Shown piece by piece: positions 6,889 to 15,941 of a stretch of 19,246 nt of DNA. Position 1 is the stretch's first letter. Each line of letters opens with the position of its first letter. Below the pieces are notes generated by a model, which saw only the letters and a program-made list of their open reading frames with translations, made no database searches and was not told the origin of the DNA. Both the position numbers and the translations under genes were made by a program. Where the stretch lies: contig CALBHK010000007.1 of assembly GCA_937894565.1 (NCBI GenBank), forward strand, positions 1 to 19,246. Direction: 5' to 3'. This DNA comes from an uncultured Chlamydiae bacterium (GTDB lineage: Bacteria; Chlamydiota; Chlamydiia; Chlamydiales; CALBHK01).

Positions 6889-9356
6889 ATCAGACATCGC
6901 TATGCGAACAGCTACCGTTTTGGGAATTTGAATCTTCACCAATTCCTCATGTTATTCTCAATGACGGCTCACTAGCTTCAGGTTTTGAATTACTACCGCT
7001 TGATATTGAATGCTTTGACGAGGCAAGAATAAATCAGCTTTCGCTTGGACTTCGCTCATTTGCTAACTCTTTGCCAGAGGGTATGACCGCACAGTTTATG
7101 GTCGTTAATGATTCAGATGTGGGATCTGTGGTAAATAGGCATCTTAGCCTTTGCTCTACTGATAATTTTTTTCTTAAGGAGCTCGATCATAAAAGATCGC
7201 TGCAACTTTTGAAACAAGTTGCCAATGGTCAATTATTTAGACCTAGATTATTTCTATTCATCAAAACAAATCCAGCGCAAAAACCAAATTCACTTTCAAT
7301 CGGTCAAACTAAAAAATTTGCTAGAGAATTTGAAAAAGGCTACGACGATTTAGTTCAGACTTTATCCCAAGCTCTTGAGGGAGCAAAGGGATCACTGTCA
7401 TCACTTGGTTTTTTAGCTTCGGATTTAGGAAAAGATGATTTTGTAAAATTACTTTATCGCTACCTAAATCCAAGGAGATCAGTATCAATCGAGGCCCCTA
7501 CAATTAAAAACAACGATGTTGGAATTGAGACCAGTTCTCCGCGAGAACAATTGGTATTCGGCGATTTAGTCTTGGATCAAGAGGATTTTCTTCTTGATGG
7601 CTCAAAGACACGGGTCCTGACTCTAAAAACTCTTCCCGAGGTGACGTTTGCCGGAATGATGAGCGGCTTTTTAGCTATGCCGTTTAAGTACGAATTGTTT
7701 TTGTCTTTCAATATCCCTGATCAATCAAAAGAAATGAAGCACCTAGATCAAAAGCGAAAAATGGCCCATTCACTTTCTGCTAACAGTGGCAACAGAGTTT
7801 CTGACTTAGAGAGTGAATCACGACTTTCGCAAACGACAGAACTCATTCGGGAAATCATTGAAACAGGACAAAGAATTTTTCAGGCCCAATTGATGATTGT
7901 ACTTCGCGAAGAAAACTCACCTATCGGCATTCGATCATTAAATCTACACACCAAGGAAGTTTTAGCTAAATTTAAAACCCTCAGTGGATCTGAAGGGCTA
8001 CTTGAAACCGTCGGCGCATGGAAAATATTTAGATCTGATCTGCCGCTTGCACCAACTAATCTGATTCGCTCAAAAAAACTTAAGACCAATAACCTCGTGG
8101 ATTTTTTCCCACTTTACGGGGCGGCAACTGGTGATGAAAAACCAGTATGTCTCTTAAAAACAAGGCTTGGAACTTTGTACTCGATGAATCCCTATTCATC
8201 GAGGCTCAGTAATTTTAATGCACTTGTGACTGGCTCTAGCGGTTCTGGAAAAAGCTTTGCTAATAATTTCCTTATGCTCCAGCAAATAGCACGCGGCACT
8301 CGGGTCTACATCATCGACATCGGGGGATCGTATAAAAAGATGACTCAAGTGTTAGGAGGTCAGTATTTTGAAATTAATTTGACTGGTGATTATGTCATTA
8401 ACCCATTTGAGTTAAAAGATCCAAAAGCTGCGCCGAGTGGAGAGCGAATCAAAAGCCTAGTGAGTGTGATCGAGCAGATGGTAGTTGACGGAGGTGAAAA
8501 GTTATCTCGATTTGATCGCGTGCAACTTGAAGCCGCATTGACCGCCGTCTTTGATTCAGTACGCAGTGAAAAATTAGCCAGATCCCCGGTGCTTTCGGAT
8601 TTATCGAAGTATTGCTTAGTTCAAAGCGATGAATCCCTAAAGCGAATCGGTAAAATGCTATTTCCTTGGATTGCAAAATCTCCCTATGGAAAGCTTTTAG
8701 ATGGCATTGGTAAAATCGAAGCAGATCGGCCCATTGTCGCTTTTGATTTAAAAGGCTTGTCTCAGTACCCTGATTTGCAGTCGGTAATGATTTTAATTCT
8801 AACAAACTTCATCCTGGAGCAAGTTGAATCAGATCGCTCAACGCCAAAAAGAGTTTTGCTGGATGAAGCCTGGGACCTTTTGAAAAGCCCAGCGGCAAGT
8901 TCATTTATGGAATATGCCGCTCGAACTTTTAGGAAAACTGGTAGCGGGATCACCTTTATCACCCAAGGTGTAGAAGAAATTATCGCAAGCGGCATGGGAC
9001 CAGCCATTTTAAACAACACAGCTACCAAACTTGTGATGCTTCAAAAAGGTGACACCGCTGTCTTAAGGGAGGCTTTAAAATTAAATTCCCAAGAGCTTCG
9101 ATTAATTCAAAGCCTTGAGCAGCGGAAGGGTCAATTTAGTGAAGGCTTTTTGATGGAGGGAGAATCTAGGCAAGTCATCCGCATTGAACCATCACCACTC
9201 GAATATTGGATTTCAACTTCTGACGCTCGTGACAACCAGTTTCTTGAACAGCTCAAATCTGACGGACTTAGTTTGGATGCGGCCTTAATCAAAGCAAGCG
9301 AGATCGCTCCATTTGGTGTGGCCCATTCAAATGTTTTGAAAATGGCGGCGGCATGA
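6885..9356 (+). CDS. virB4: VirB4-family type IV secretion ATPase
   Basis: The 823-residue motor ATPase of the secretion channel, acting at the inner membrane to drive pilus assembly and substrate transfer. The N-terminal CagE/TrbE/VirB-like region spans about 1-400. The Walker A box is GSSGSGKS (450-457), Walker B is RVLLDEAW (656-663, D660/E661), and FITQGVEE is a sensor-type segment near 691-698. Length fits VirB4 (about 800). The start follows AAAGGGGG, part of a leader repeat shared with the pilin gene. It overlaps both neighbours by ATGA. This is the most secure identification in the operon. Confidence 0.95.
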   Translation: MNQTSLCEQLPFWEFESSPIPHVILNDGSLASGFELLPLDIECFDEARINQLSLGLRSFANSLPEGMTAQFMVVNDSDVGSVVNRHLSLCSTDNFFLKELDHKRSLQLLKQVANGQLFRPRLFLFIKTNPAQKPNSLSIGQTKKFAREFEKGYDDLVQTLSQALEGAKGSLSSLGFLASDLGKDDFVKLLYRYLNPRRSVSIEAPTIKNNDVGIETSSPREQLVFGDLVLDQEDFLLDGSKTRVLTLKTLPEVTFAGMMSGFLAMPFKYELFLSFNIPDQSKEMKHLDQKRKMAHSLSANSGNRVSDLESESRLSQTTELIREIIETGQRIFQAQLMIVLREENSPIGIRSLNLHTKEVLAKFKTLSGSEGLLETVGAWKIFRSDLPLAPTNLIRSKKLKTNNLVDFFPLYGAATGDEKPVCLLKTRLGTLYSMNPYSSRLSNFNALVTGSSGSGKSFANNFLMLQQIARGTRVYIIDIGGSYKKMTQVLGGQYFEINLTGDYVINPFELKDPKAAPSGERIKSLVSVIEQMVVDGGEKLSRFDRVQLEAALTAVFDSVRSEKLARSPVLSDLSKYCLVQSDESLKRIGKMLFPWIAKSPYGKLLDGIGKIEADRPIVAFDLKGLSQYPDLQSVMILILTNFILEQVESDRSTPKRVLLDEAWDLLKSPAASSFMEYAARTFRKTGSGITFITQGVEEIIASGMGPAILNNTATKLVMLQKGDTAVLREALKLNSQELRLIQSLEQRKGQFSEGFLMEGESRQVIRIEPSPLEYWISTSDARDNQFLEQLKSDGLSLDAALIKASEIAPFGVAHSNVLKMAAA

Positions 9357-10054
9357 AAAATAAAATTTCTGCTTTAGTCATGGCGACATTGATTTTTATC
9401 GGGCCAAGGTCCGCGAAAGCGGACCTCTTTGGCGGCGATGTTGTTGTGTTGACTCAAATTTTGGCGCAAGCCATTCAAACCGTGATCACATTGAAAAGCG
9501 TTCTAGAAAACGGAAAAGATTCCTTAAATCTTATGCGTGATATTAACGCCGGAGTCAGAAGCGGTCTTGATATAATCCGAATTGTTAATCCTCACTTTAA
9601 TCCGGGCGTGTATGGAAATCTGGATAAAGCTGACGAAGTACTAAGAGCACTTCAGTCAGTTTACGGCACGGTTCCTCAAGGTATGGATGAGGATCTTATG
9701 AGGTCCCAGGATCAAAGTGTCGCTGAGGTCATTGCGATGAACAGAAATCTTTACGACTACGCCGATCAGGTCGATAACGAAAGAGATAAAATATTGTTTC
9801 ACGCGCAAGTCGTTAGCCCTCAAGGTGCTGGAAAACTTCAAAACCAGGCGCTCGGTGTTTTAATTGGGGTCACAACACAGCTTTTGCGTACACAGTCACA
9901 GATGTTAAAAATCATGGCGCAAAATATGGCCTATGATACCCGGAAAGAAAAACTAGCAACCCAAAACTTTCAAGAAAATTACCAGGGGCTATCCCGAGGC
10001 TTTGGCAGCCTTCCGAAGGACACAAGGCTGCCTAGAATCGGAGGTGGCCAATGA
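9353..10054 (+). CDS. trbJ: VirB5/TrbJ-like conjugal transfer protein
   Basis: A 233-residue secreted protein with a signal peptide (likely cut after AKA, residue 23). It is helical and amphipathic throughout. The segment VVSPQGAGKLQNQALGVL followed by LRTQSQMLKIMAQN (about 150-190) matches the TrbJ pattern in which a 'gaq.a.q......l..q...L..l...' helix closes the protein. TrbJ/VirB5 is a minor pilus component or periplasmic adaptor. Placement between VirB4 and VirB6 genes agrees. ATGA overlaps occur at both ends. Confidence 0.75.
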   Translation: MKNKISALVMATLIFIGPRSAKADLFGGDVVVLTQILAQAIQTVITLKSVLENGKDSLNLMRDINAGVRSGLDIIRIVNPHFNPGVYGNLDKADEVLRALQSVYGTVPQGMDEDLMRSQDQSVAEVIAMNRNLYDYADQVDNERDKILFHAQVVSPQGAGKLQNQALGVLIGVTTQLLRTQSQMLKIMAQNMAYDTRKEKLATQNFQENYQGLSRGFGSLPKDTRLPRIGGGQ

Positions 10055-10926
10055 CTCCAAACTTAGAAGTTTTGGGATCGCTTGTTCAGGATCTCTACCA
10101 CGGACTGAGCAATCTATTTTATATAATGCTACCAGTGGCGATTCTATTTTCAGTGGTATTTGGATATTTAAAATCAGGTGATGCAAACTATCCAGATGTT
10201 ATCAAACGCTCTTTTGTAGCGGCTTTACTGCTGGCCTCTTTTCCAGAGGTATCCAATTTGATTTTGGATCTTTGTGATGGGTTAGCACTCAAGATTGATA
10301 ATATGTCCGGGATTGAAACCTTCATGCGAATGGCCGAGGAAAAATCTAGAAGTTATGCAGTGGCTAAAAACGTACTACTTCTAAAATTTGATGACCTATT
10401 CATGGCGATTCTTAGCTTTGGAAGTTTCTTACTGTTGCTCCTAGCCAGATACATCACTGTGGCGCTTTATTACTTCTACTGGGTCCTACTTTCCACTTGT
10501 GCGCCGCTGATGATTCTCTGCTATGTGTTTCCAAAAACTGCGGGCATCACAGTCAATCTATATAAAGGGTTGATTGAGGTGGCACTTTGGAAAGTGATTT
10601 GGGCGCTTATGTCGGCAATGCTCACGTCGCTTTCATTTGGGAATATCTATCAGACCGATGGATCATATTTAACCTTGATCGTGATGAACTTTGTTATCGC
10701 GATTGCCATGCTTTTTACGCCTTTAATGATGCGCTCACTCATTGGCGAAGGCGTTCAAGCAACGGCACAGACGATCGGAACAACGGCCGCACTTGCGGCG
10801 GTGGCGCTCCCGACACGAATAGCCACTGTTCATCAGGTATCGCGGGAAATGATCTCAAATACCAGACTGTACGCTAACCAGAAATTTCAAAACATTCAAT
10901 CAACATTTAGATCCAAAGGATCTTAA
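10051..10926 (+). CDS. trbL: VirB6/TrbL-like polytopic membrane protein
   Basis: A 291-residue integral membrane protein with about six hydrophobic segments (about 21-40, 53-73, 115-134, 136-160, 176-196, 207-228) and a cytoplasmic alanine/threonine-rich tail. In VirB/Trb systems VirB6/TrbL forms the inner-membrane part of the channel. The conserved-looking CAPLMILCYVFP and ALWKVIWALM segments fit TrbL/VirB6 proteins. It overlaps the TrbJ-like gene by ATGA and is followed after 14 bases by a fresh strong ribosome-binding site for the VirB8-like gene. Confidence 0.8.
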   Translation: MTPNLEVLGSLVQDLYHGLSNLFYIMLPVAILFSVVFGYLKSGDANYPDVIKRSFVAALLLASFPEVSNLILDLCDGLALKIDNMSGIETFMRMAEEKSRSYAVAKNVLLLKFDDLFMAILSFGSFLLLLLARYITVALYYFYWVLLSTCAPLMILCYVFPKTAGITVNLYKGLIEVALWKVIWALMSAMLTSLSFGNIYQTDGSYLTLIVMNFVIAIAMLFTPLMMRSLIGEGVQATAQTIGTTAALAAVALPTRIATVHQVSREMISNTRLYANQKFQNIQSTFRSKGS

Positions 10927-10940
10927 AAGGAGGTGCATTT

Positions 10941-11537
10941 ATGAATACAAATAAAAAAATAAATCTACAAACGAGTTCTTATCCAAAAGCCATGCAGCAG
11001 TTTGCGATGGAGAACTTTAATATAAAATATCTTTGTGCAGGATTGATGGCAATTTCATTCTTTTTGATATTGTTGACATTAAACCTTGTAAAACAAGGGC
11101 CTTTGGTTGTCGCCATTGATAGCCAGGGAAGTGTTGCCAAAATTGAATCTAAAATTACCGATTTGCAAATCGAAGCTGCGATAAAAGAATATGTCAACTA
11201 TCGCTACTCGTGGGACGAAAAGACAATTGCTGACTCATTGGCTAAAGCAAAGTTTTTTGTCTTACCATCACTTACACAAGCGTTTGAAAAATCAATGATT
11301 GAGGTTCAAAAGTTTGTTCGCGAAAAGAAAGTCAAACAAAGAGTTTACCCTAAAAGCGTGGTTGTTGATCTGAAAGAAAAAAAGGTCACTATTTTAGCAG
11401 ATAGAATTACCGAATTTGACAACTTAAAAGCCGCAACTGAAATGAAGATCATTTTTAGCTTCACTACCGACAATCGCACCGTGGTGAATCCTTGGGGAAT
11501 TTATATCACGAAAGAAACCGAAGAGGCTTCTCGATGA
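10941..11537 (+). CDS. virB8: VirB8/TrbF-like bitopic membrane protein
   Basis: A 198-residue protein with a short cytoplasmic N-terminus, one membrane helix (about 30-50) and a periplasmic NTF2-like domain ending in VNPWGIYITKETEE, like the 'nP.Gl.v' end of VirB8/TrbF/TraE proteins. VirB8 is an assembly scaffold linking inner- and outer-membrane parts. The start is preceded by AAGGAGGTGCATTT, identical to the leader of the first operon gene at 5382. The C-terminal end overlaps the next start by 4 bases (ATGA). Confidence 0.8.
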   Translation: MNTNKKINLQTSSYPKAMQQFAMENFNIKYLCAGLMAISFFLILLTLNLVKQGPLVVAIDSQGSVAKIESKITDLQIEAAIKEYVNYRYSWDEKTIADSLAKAKFFVLPSLTQAFEKSMIEVQKFVREKKVKQRVYPKSVVVDLKEKKVTILADRITEFDNLKAATEMKIIFSFTTDNRTVVNPWGIYITKETEEASR

Positions 11538-12244
11538 AATACTTTTTACTATTTTTCTCATTGGTGTTTTCTATTTGTGCTTCAGCGCAAATCAGAAAAG
11601 TCAGCTATCATGAGGACCAAATTTTAACTATTAAAACAGCGCTAGGAATTGCAACGATCATTCAACTTCCTGAGACGATTCAATCAGCAATCATTGGCGA
11701 TCAGTCAGCCTTTAAGATTGAGTACCTGGATAAAGCGGTTACGATTAAACCACTACGAGGAAATGCCAAGACTAATTTATACTTGGTAGCTGATAAAAAG
11801 CGATACAATGTGCGCTTATTAACGATGGGCCAAGACAGAGCGGATTACATTGTTTATATTTTATCATCCGCTAATGATGATAAAAAATCACAAGCTCGCT
11901 GGTTTATCCTCGATAAATCAAATAAAGCAAACGGTCTAATATTAACCGTCGATCGAATTGGATTTTCCCAAATTGATTTTCTGCTTTTTGATTTATCGTT
12001 AAAAATGAAAGGTAATGATTCTATTTCTCTGAAACCTGAAGATGTCTGGGTATTTCAGAACAAAACATCACGAGTCATCAACAGCCTTTTCTTATCCGGC
12101 GTTAAGTTATCAAAAGAAAATCCAATTAAAATTGGAATTTCTATCGCAAGATCGGAGCTTATCAAAGGAAAGCCATTAACAATCGAGCTAGTAGGAAGTC
12201 GAACAAATTCGATTTCCATTTCCGAGGCGGCGTTATGGAAGTAA
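11534..12244 (+). CDS. virB9: VirB9/TrbG-like secretion protein
   Basis: A 236-residue periplasmic/outer-membrane-associated protein with a signal peptide (cut after ASA, residue 18), a beta-rich N-terminal domain (NLYLVADKKRYNVRLLT is the usual 'TNL.v.t..r.Y.l.l' type strand pair) and a C-terminal domain that in VirB9 contacts VirB10 in the core complex. The start at 11534 lies in an ATGA overlap with the VirB8 gene; a longer in-frame reading from 11492 would lack a proper signal peptide start. Its stop overlaps the VirB10-like start by 10 bases. Confidence 0.75.
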   Translation: MKYFLLFFSLVFSICASAQIRKVSYHEDQILTIKTALGIATIIQLPETIQSAIIGDQSAFKIEYLDKAVTIKPLRGNAKTNLYLVADKKRYNVRLLTMGQDRADYIVYILSSANDDKKSQARWFILDKSNKANGLILTVDRIGFSQIDFLLFDLSLKMKGNDSISLKPEDVWVFQNKTSRVINSLFLSGVKLSKENPIKIGISIARSELIKGKPLTIELVGSRTNSISISEAALWK

Positions 12245-13188
12245 TCGCAAAACTCAAACAGATGCTCAATAAAATTGGCGGTTTGTTTAAAAATATCAAA
12301 TCCATTTTTGTTAAAGAAAATGAAGTCAGTCAAAAAAAAGACATAAATTTTACAGCTTTTAGAAACCTAGCCATTGCTGGCGTGGTCTTGTTTGTAGCGA
12401 TTGTCTTTATGCTGCCAACGGATGTTCCCGTTGAATTTAGCGAAAGGATCGAAAAAACGCGTTTAGAGGCAAACGCTAGTTCTACAAGCGAACATCAATC
12501 TCAAAGCGGCTCTGCTCAAAACCTATGGGGATCTCCGGCAAGTTCGATTCCTATTCCCAGCGGCCACAATGAAGTCAATTACAACACTTCAATGCTTGTG
12601 GGTAGTAGTCAAAATGCAAAGACCCAGCTTCGAGCCGGTCAAAGACTGCCGCTTCGCCTGATTGATAATGCTATTGTTTCGCAAGAATCCGTCCCTATAC
12701 TTGCCGAATTAATTCTAGATTCAAACACGGATTCGGGCCTAAAGCTTCCTGCGGGTACAAGATTCTATGGTGAGGCGAGTTTTCAAAAAGGAAGTGATCG
12801 CGCACAGATTCGCTTTAGTCAGATATCTCTGCCCAGCGGGAAAATAAGAAAAATTTCTGCTAACTCTTTAAGTAAAGATGGTCAGCCTGGCGTCATTGGC
12901 CGCGTATTTTCTGATGGCGCTAAAAATACAGCGGGTCAAATTCTTACCACTTTCGTTGGCGGCTTAGCACAAGGCTCGATGGAAACAGATGTTCTTGGAC
13001 GTTCTAAAGGTGGAATTGAAAACGGCTTACTTGGAGCCGTCGCGGCGACCGCGCAAGCGAGAGCGCAATCCTACGGTGAAAAACTAAAAACAGAACGAGA
13101 ATGGATCGAGCTTAAATCCGGCACCGAATGCGATGCCGTTTTAAGTGATTCTCTGCAACTTCAAAATGGAGGTGATCAATATGAGTGA
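12235..13188 (+). CDS. virB10: VirB10/TrbI-like core complex protein
   Basis: A 317-residue protein with a cytoplasmic N-terminus, one membrane helix (about 42-60), a Ser/Gln-rich linker (80-110) and a TrbI/VirB10 beta-barrel domain. LRAGQRLPLRLIDNA (132-146), LPAGTRFYGEA (171-181) and RAQIRFSQISLPSG (189-202) are the family's 'l..Gt.i.a.l', 'lp.Gt...G' and 'R....f..i..p.G' strands. VirB10 spans both membranes and gates the channel. It is shorter than most VirB10 proteins (350-480) and has no proline-rich rod. GAGGCGG precedes the start. Confidence 0.85.
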   Translation: MEVIAKLKQMLNKIGGLFKNIKSIFVKENEVSQKKDINFTAFRNLAIAGVVLFVAIVFMLPTDVPVEFSERIEKTRLEANASSTSEHQSQSGSAQNLWGSPASSIPIPSGHNEVNYNTSMLVGSSQNAKTQLRAGQRLPLRLIDNAIVSQESVPILAELILDSNTDSGLKLPAGTRFYGEASFQKGSDRAQIRFSQISLPSGKIRKISANSLSKDGQPGVIGRVFSDGAKNTAGQILTTFVGGLAQGSMETDVLGRSKGGIENGLLGAVAATAQARAQSYGEKLKTEREWIELKSGTECDAVLSDSLQLQNGGDQYE

Positions 13189-14839
13189 AAATAAAAGATC
13201 AGATATGACAGATAGAGGATTTTTAATGTTAGTTTTAGCCCTTGGCGCATTTGTAATTTGGCTTAAATTCAAATTTCAAGTCATCATGTTTTATCTTAAA
13301 TGGCGCCTGGAGATTGCGCTTTTTATTACGATTTTAATTTTATTTGCTTTCTTAAAGCTAAAGAAAAAATTCCTATCCGCTTTCAAAGAAAAGGATATTG
13401 AAAACGACGTCATTAAGCCAAAAGAAAATGAGGACGCTGTTTATGCGGGTATGTCCGATACGGGAAAATCTGTATTTATTAAACAAACGTTTCGGCGGAT
13501 GCACACTCAAATTGTCGGGACAACTAACGCCGGTAAAACGGAATCTGTCATTTTACCGTGGGCCATTGATGACATTAAAAAAGGACGAGGTTTTTTGATG
13601 ATTGATGGTAAATCTGATTCCAATTTACTTGATAAACTCTACGCCTACGCAAAAAAACATCACCGTGAACAGGACATTCGGATATTATCAATATGTAATG
13701 TCGATATAAGTCACACGTTTAACCCACTCGCTGGCGGCACCGCTTTAGAGGTGGCTGAGCGTGTTTTTAATGCGCTAAATTTTGAAAACGAATATTTTAA
13801 AAGTATTCAATATGACGCCTTTTTGCATTGCCTATTGATTTTGGAAGCTTCTAAAATCAAAGCCACGCCATATAGAGTCATCGAGTGTTTAAAAAGTGAA
13901 AAGGTATTGTCGGAACTTGCCGTTGAATCCCAAAACGAGCGTCTGATTTCGTGGTCAAAAGATTTTTTAAAACTGTCAAGGGACGAGCGAGAGCAACGAA
14001 CTAGCGGCCTAGTCGCTCAGTTGCAAAGCTTTACCGTGGGCGAAATGGCCGGAATTTTTAACTGCGAGCAATCAGACATCAATCTTGAAAGAGCCCTTGA
14101 AAATGGCGAAATCATTTATTGTCAGCTACCGGCATTAAAAATTCCAACTCTTGGTAAAGCTACTGGCAAAATGATTCTGCAATGCTTGCAAAGCGCGGTC
14201 GGATCAAGACATCTTGGTAAGTACCAAGATCAGAAATTTTTCTCTGTTTACTTGGATGACTTTACTGAGTACCTGACCCCAAATTTTGTCACTCTTCTCA
14301 ATAAATCACGAAGCGCCAACGTAGGCATTGTGTTCGCCCACCAGGCTTTAGGCGATCTAAAAGCACTTGGGGATGGTGTCATGAATACGATTTTAACGAA
14401 CTCTAACCTCAAAATATTTATGCGTACAAATGAGCCCGAATCGGCTAACTATTTCTCAGAGGTCATCGGGACGGCAGAAGGCGCAAAGGTTACTGAAAGA
14501 CAAAAGCAAAGCCTGTTTGGATCAGAAAAAACAGGTGATGGCTCTGTGCGCGAAGTCGAAGAGTTTAAATTTCATCCTAATATTTTTAAGCAAAGTCTTG
14601 GCGTTGGCGAAGCCGTCATTATTTTGCCGCACGAGAAAGGCAGTCTACCGATCCGCTTAAAATTCAAAAAGTCATTTGATTTGGATAAGCCCACTATCCC
14701 AAAAATCAACAAAACTGAGCCGCTCAGTTTAGCAAGAAAAATGGAGGTTGCTGCGGCAGCTGAAAAATCTGTCACTCAAGATCCAGTTGAAAATATCATC
14801 GGCGGCATTTTAAGTGAGCAAAAAAGGAAGGCGTCATGA
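13181..14839 (+). CDS. virD4: VirD4/TraG-type coupling protein (T4CP ATPase)
   Basis: A 552-residue inner-membrane ATPase that delivers substrate to the channel. Two membrane helices lie at about 13-30 and 43-58. The Walker A box is GTTNAGKT (113-120). GRGFLMIDGKSDSNLL follows (135-150, the 'D.KG' region of coupling proteins), then Walker B FSVYLDDF (354-361, D359/D360) and a FAHQAL sensor (385-390). The type IV coupling DNA-binding (TraD-like) ATPase domain accounts for most of the length. The start is at 13181 with GGAGGTG upstream; the longer reading from 13145 would overlap VirB10 more. Presence of a coupling protein argues for DNA or nucleoprotein transfer. Confidence 0.9.
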   Translation: MSENKRSDMTDRGFLMLVLALGAFVIWLKFKFQVIMFYLKWRLEIALFITILILFAFLKLKKKFLSAFKEKDIENDVIKPKENEDAVYAGMSDTGKSVFIKQTFRRMHTQIVGTTNAGKTESVILPWAIDDIKKGRGFLMIDGKSDSNLLDKLYAYAKKHHREQDIRILSICNVDISHTFNPLAGGTALEVAERVFNALNFENEYFKSIQYDAFLHCLLILEASKIKATPYRVIECLKSEKVLSELAVESQNERLISWSKDFLKLSRDEREQRTSGLVAQLQSFTVGEMAGIFNCEQSDINLERALENGEIIYCQLPALKIPTLGKATGKMILQCLQSAVGSRHLGKYQDQKFFSVYLDDFTEYLTPNFVTLLNKSRSANVGIVFAHQALGDLKALGDGVMNTILTNSNLKIFMRTNEPESANYFSEVIGTAEGAKVTERQKQSLFGSEKTGDGSVREVEEFKFHPNIFKQSLGVGEAVIILPHEKGSLPIRLKFKKSFDLDKPTIPKINKTEPLSLARKMEVAAAAEKSVTQDPVENIIGGILSEQKRKAS

Positions 14840-15129
14840 GGTTAGTATTCTTTTGTTCCATTTTGTTTTTTCTTAATTCATGTGCCAATAAACCCAAATG
14901 CGGAAACCCAGAGGGAGCCAAGTCAGTTTTGACTGGTAGCTCAACCTGCCAAGTGAGAATTAGACAAGTCACTATTGGGTCAGACTTTAATATTCCCGAA
15001 AGTTTAAAGGAAAAGCTGACTTCGGATTTTACCTTGGACTGGCAAGAAACACGATTGATTGATGGCCGAATTGAGATTGGACACTTTGTTCTAGTACCAG
15101 AATCAAAAGCAGCAAAGGCGGCTCAATGA
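14836..15129 (+). CDS. Small lipoprotein, possible VirB7/TrbH-like
   Basis: A 97-residue predicted outer-membrane lipoprotein: hydrophobic signal peptide with lipobox LNSC, lipidated Cys16, mature domain about 80 residues. VirB7-type lipoproteins tether VirB9 and are small like this one, but sit elsewhere in the classic VirB order, and no VirB7 sequence signature is visible. Overlaps on both sides (ATGA with the coupling gene and with the next gene) show it is part of the operon. An entry-exclusion or core-lipoprotein role is an inference from context. Confidence 0.65.
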   Translation: MRLVFFCSILFFLNSCANKPKCGNPEGAKSVLTGSSTCQVRIRQVTIGSDFNIPESLKEKLTSDFTLDWQETRLIDGRIEIGHFVLVPESKAAKAAQ

Positions 15130-15941
15130 GGAACTGGCGAAATGATATTGTATTAGAAGCTTGTGAGTTTACAGCTCGCTGGGGCTTTTTAACTCAAGAA
15201 CTATTTTTTGAGTTTATGTGCCCGATGAGCCGCGCGCATAAATTCAGGTACTGGAAATTTTTAACGACAAGCGGAAAGTTTTACCGATCTAGAGCCAGTG
15301 AAAAAGTTTTGCTGTTAACGGCGAAAGGCCGTCAATCCGCTGGGGGAATTGCAAGACCTGCACGTAGACCCATTTATGTCGCTCATGATGCCATAGCCGC
15401 AAGAGTCATATTTGCTCTTCAAAAGAGAGACTTAATTTTTAAATATTGGCTTGAAGATGAGCTAATGCGAAATCCTATTGAAGCTTATTCTATTCTTGGC
15501 AGTGAGCAAATCTTGAAAGTTCCAGATGCCGTTTTTGATTTAAGAACTGCTGGCGGCGGAACAATAAGATGCTCCCTTGAAATAGAGCGCACAACTAAAT
15601 CAAGAGCTCGCTACGCTAAGAACGCACTAGCTTATTTAGGTTATTCAAAAATTAGCGTCATGCTTTTTGCTGTTGGAACAGAATCGAAAAAAGATATTGT
15701 CAGTCACGCATTTCGAGGCAAAATGTTTTCCGAGAAGAACAAAATTCCTGGAGTATTTAATCTGAATAGTTTTGATCCGGCAGAATTAAATACAATTCTT
15801 AGGTTCAACACTCAAGAAATGACATTTAAGCAATTGCTGTCGGCTTTAACGAAGCTTGAGGTTAGATCGCTCAATTTTTCCCGAGACGATAAAGAGACCG
15901 CCGTCTCGTTAAAAAAATTAGAAAACTGCGAGGCGGCCTGA
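15126..15941 (+). CDS. Replication-relaxation (Replic_Relax)-like protein, candidate DNA-processing factor
   Basis: A 271-residue protein. The N-terminal third looks like a winged helix (WGFLTQELFFEF, then KFLTTSGKFYR, then VLLLTAKGRQ). It continues with H87 and a core whose residues W108/E110, VPDAVFDL (133-139) and SLEIERTTKS (150-159) resemble the Replic_Relax family, found on conjugative or replicating elements. The D134...E152-x-E154...K158 arrangement is reminiscent of PD-(D/E)xK nuclease cores, though spacing is not canonical. No relaxase is recognisable elsewhere in the window, so this gene, next to the palindrome cluster at 15975-16329, is the best local candidate for processing or marking the transfer origin. 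Function is inferred; coding status is secure. Confidence 0.6.
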   Translation: MRNWRNDIVLEACEFTARWGFLTQELFFEFMCPMSRAHKFRYWKFLTTSGKFYRSRASEKVLLLTAKGRQSAGGIARPARRPIYVAHDAIAARVIFALQKRDLIFKYWLEDELMRNPIEAYSILGSEQILKVPDAVFDLRTAGGGTIRCSLEIERTTKSRARYAKNALAYLGYSKISVMLFAVGTESKKDIVSHAFRGKMFSEKNKIPGVFNLNSFDPAELNTILRFNTQEMTFKQLLSALTKLEVRSLNFSRDDKETAVSLKKLENCEAA

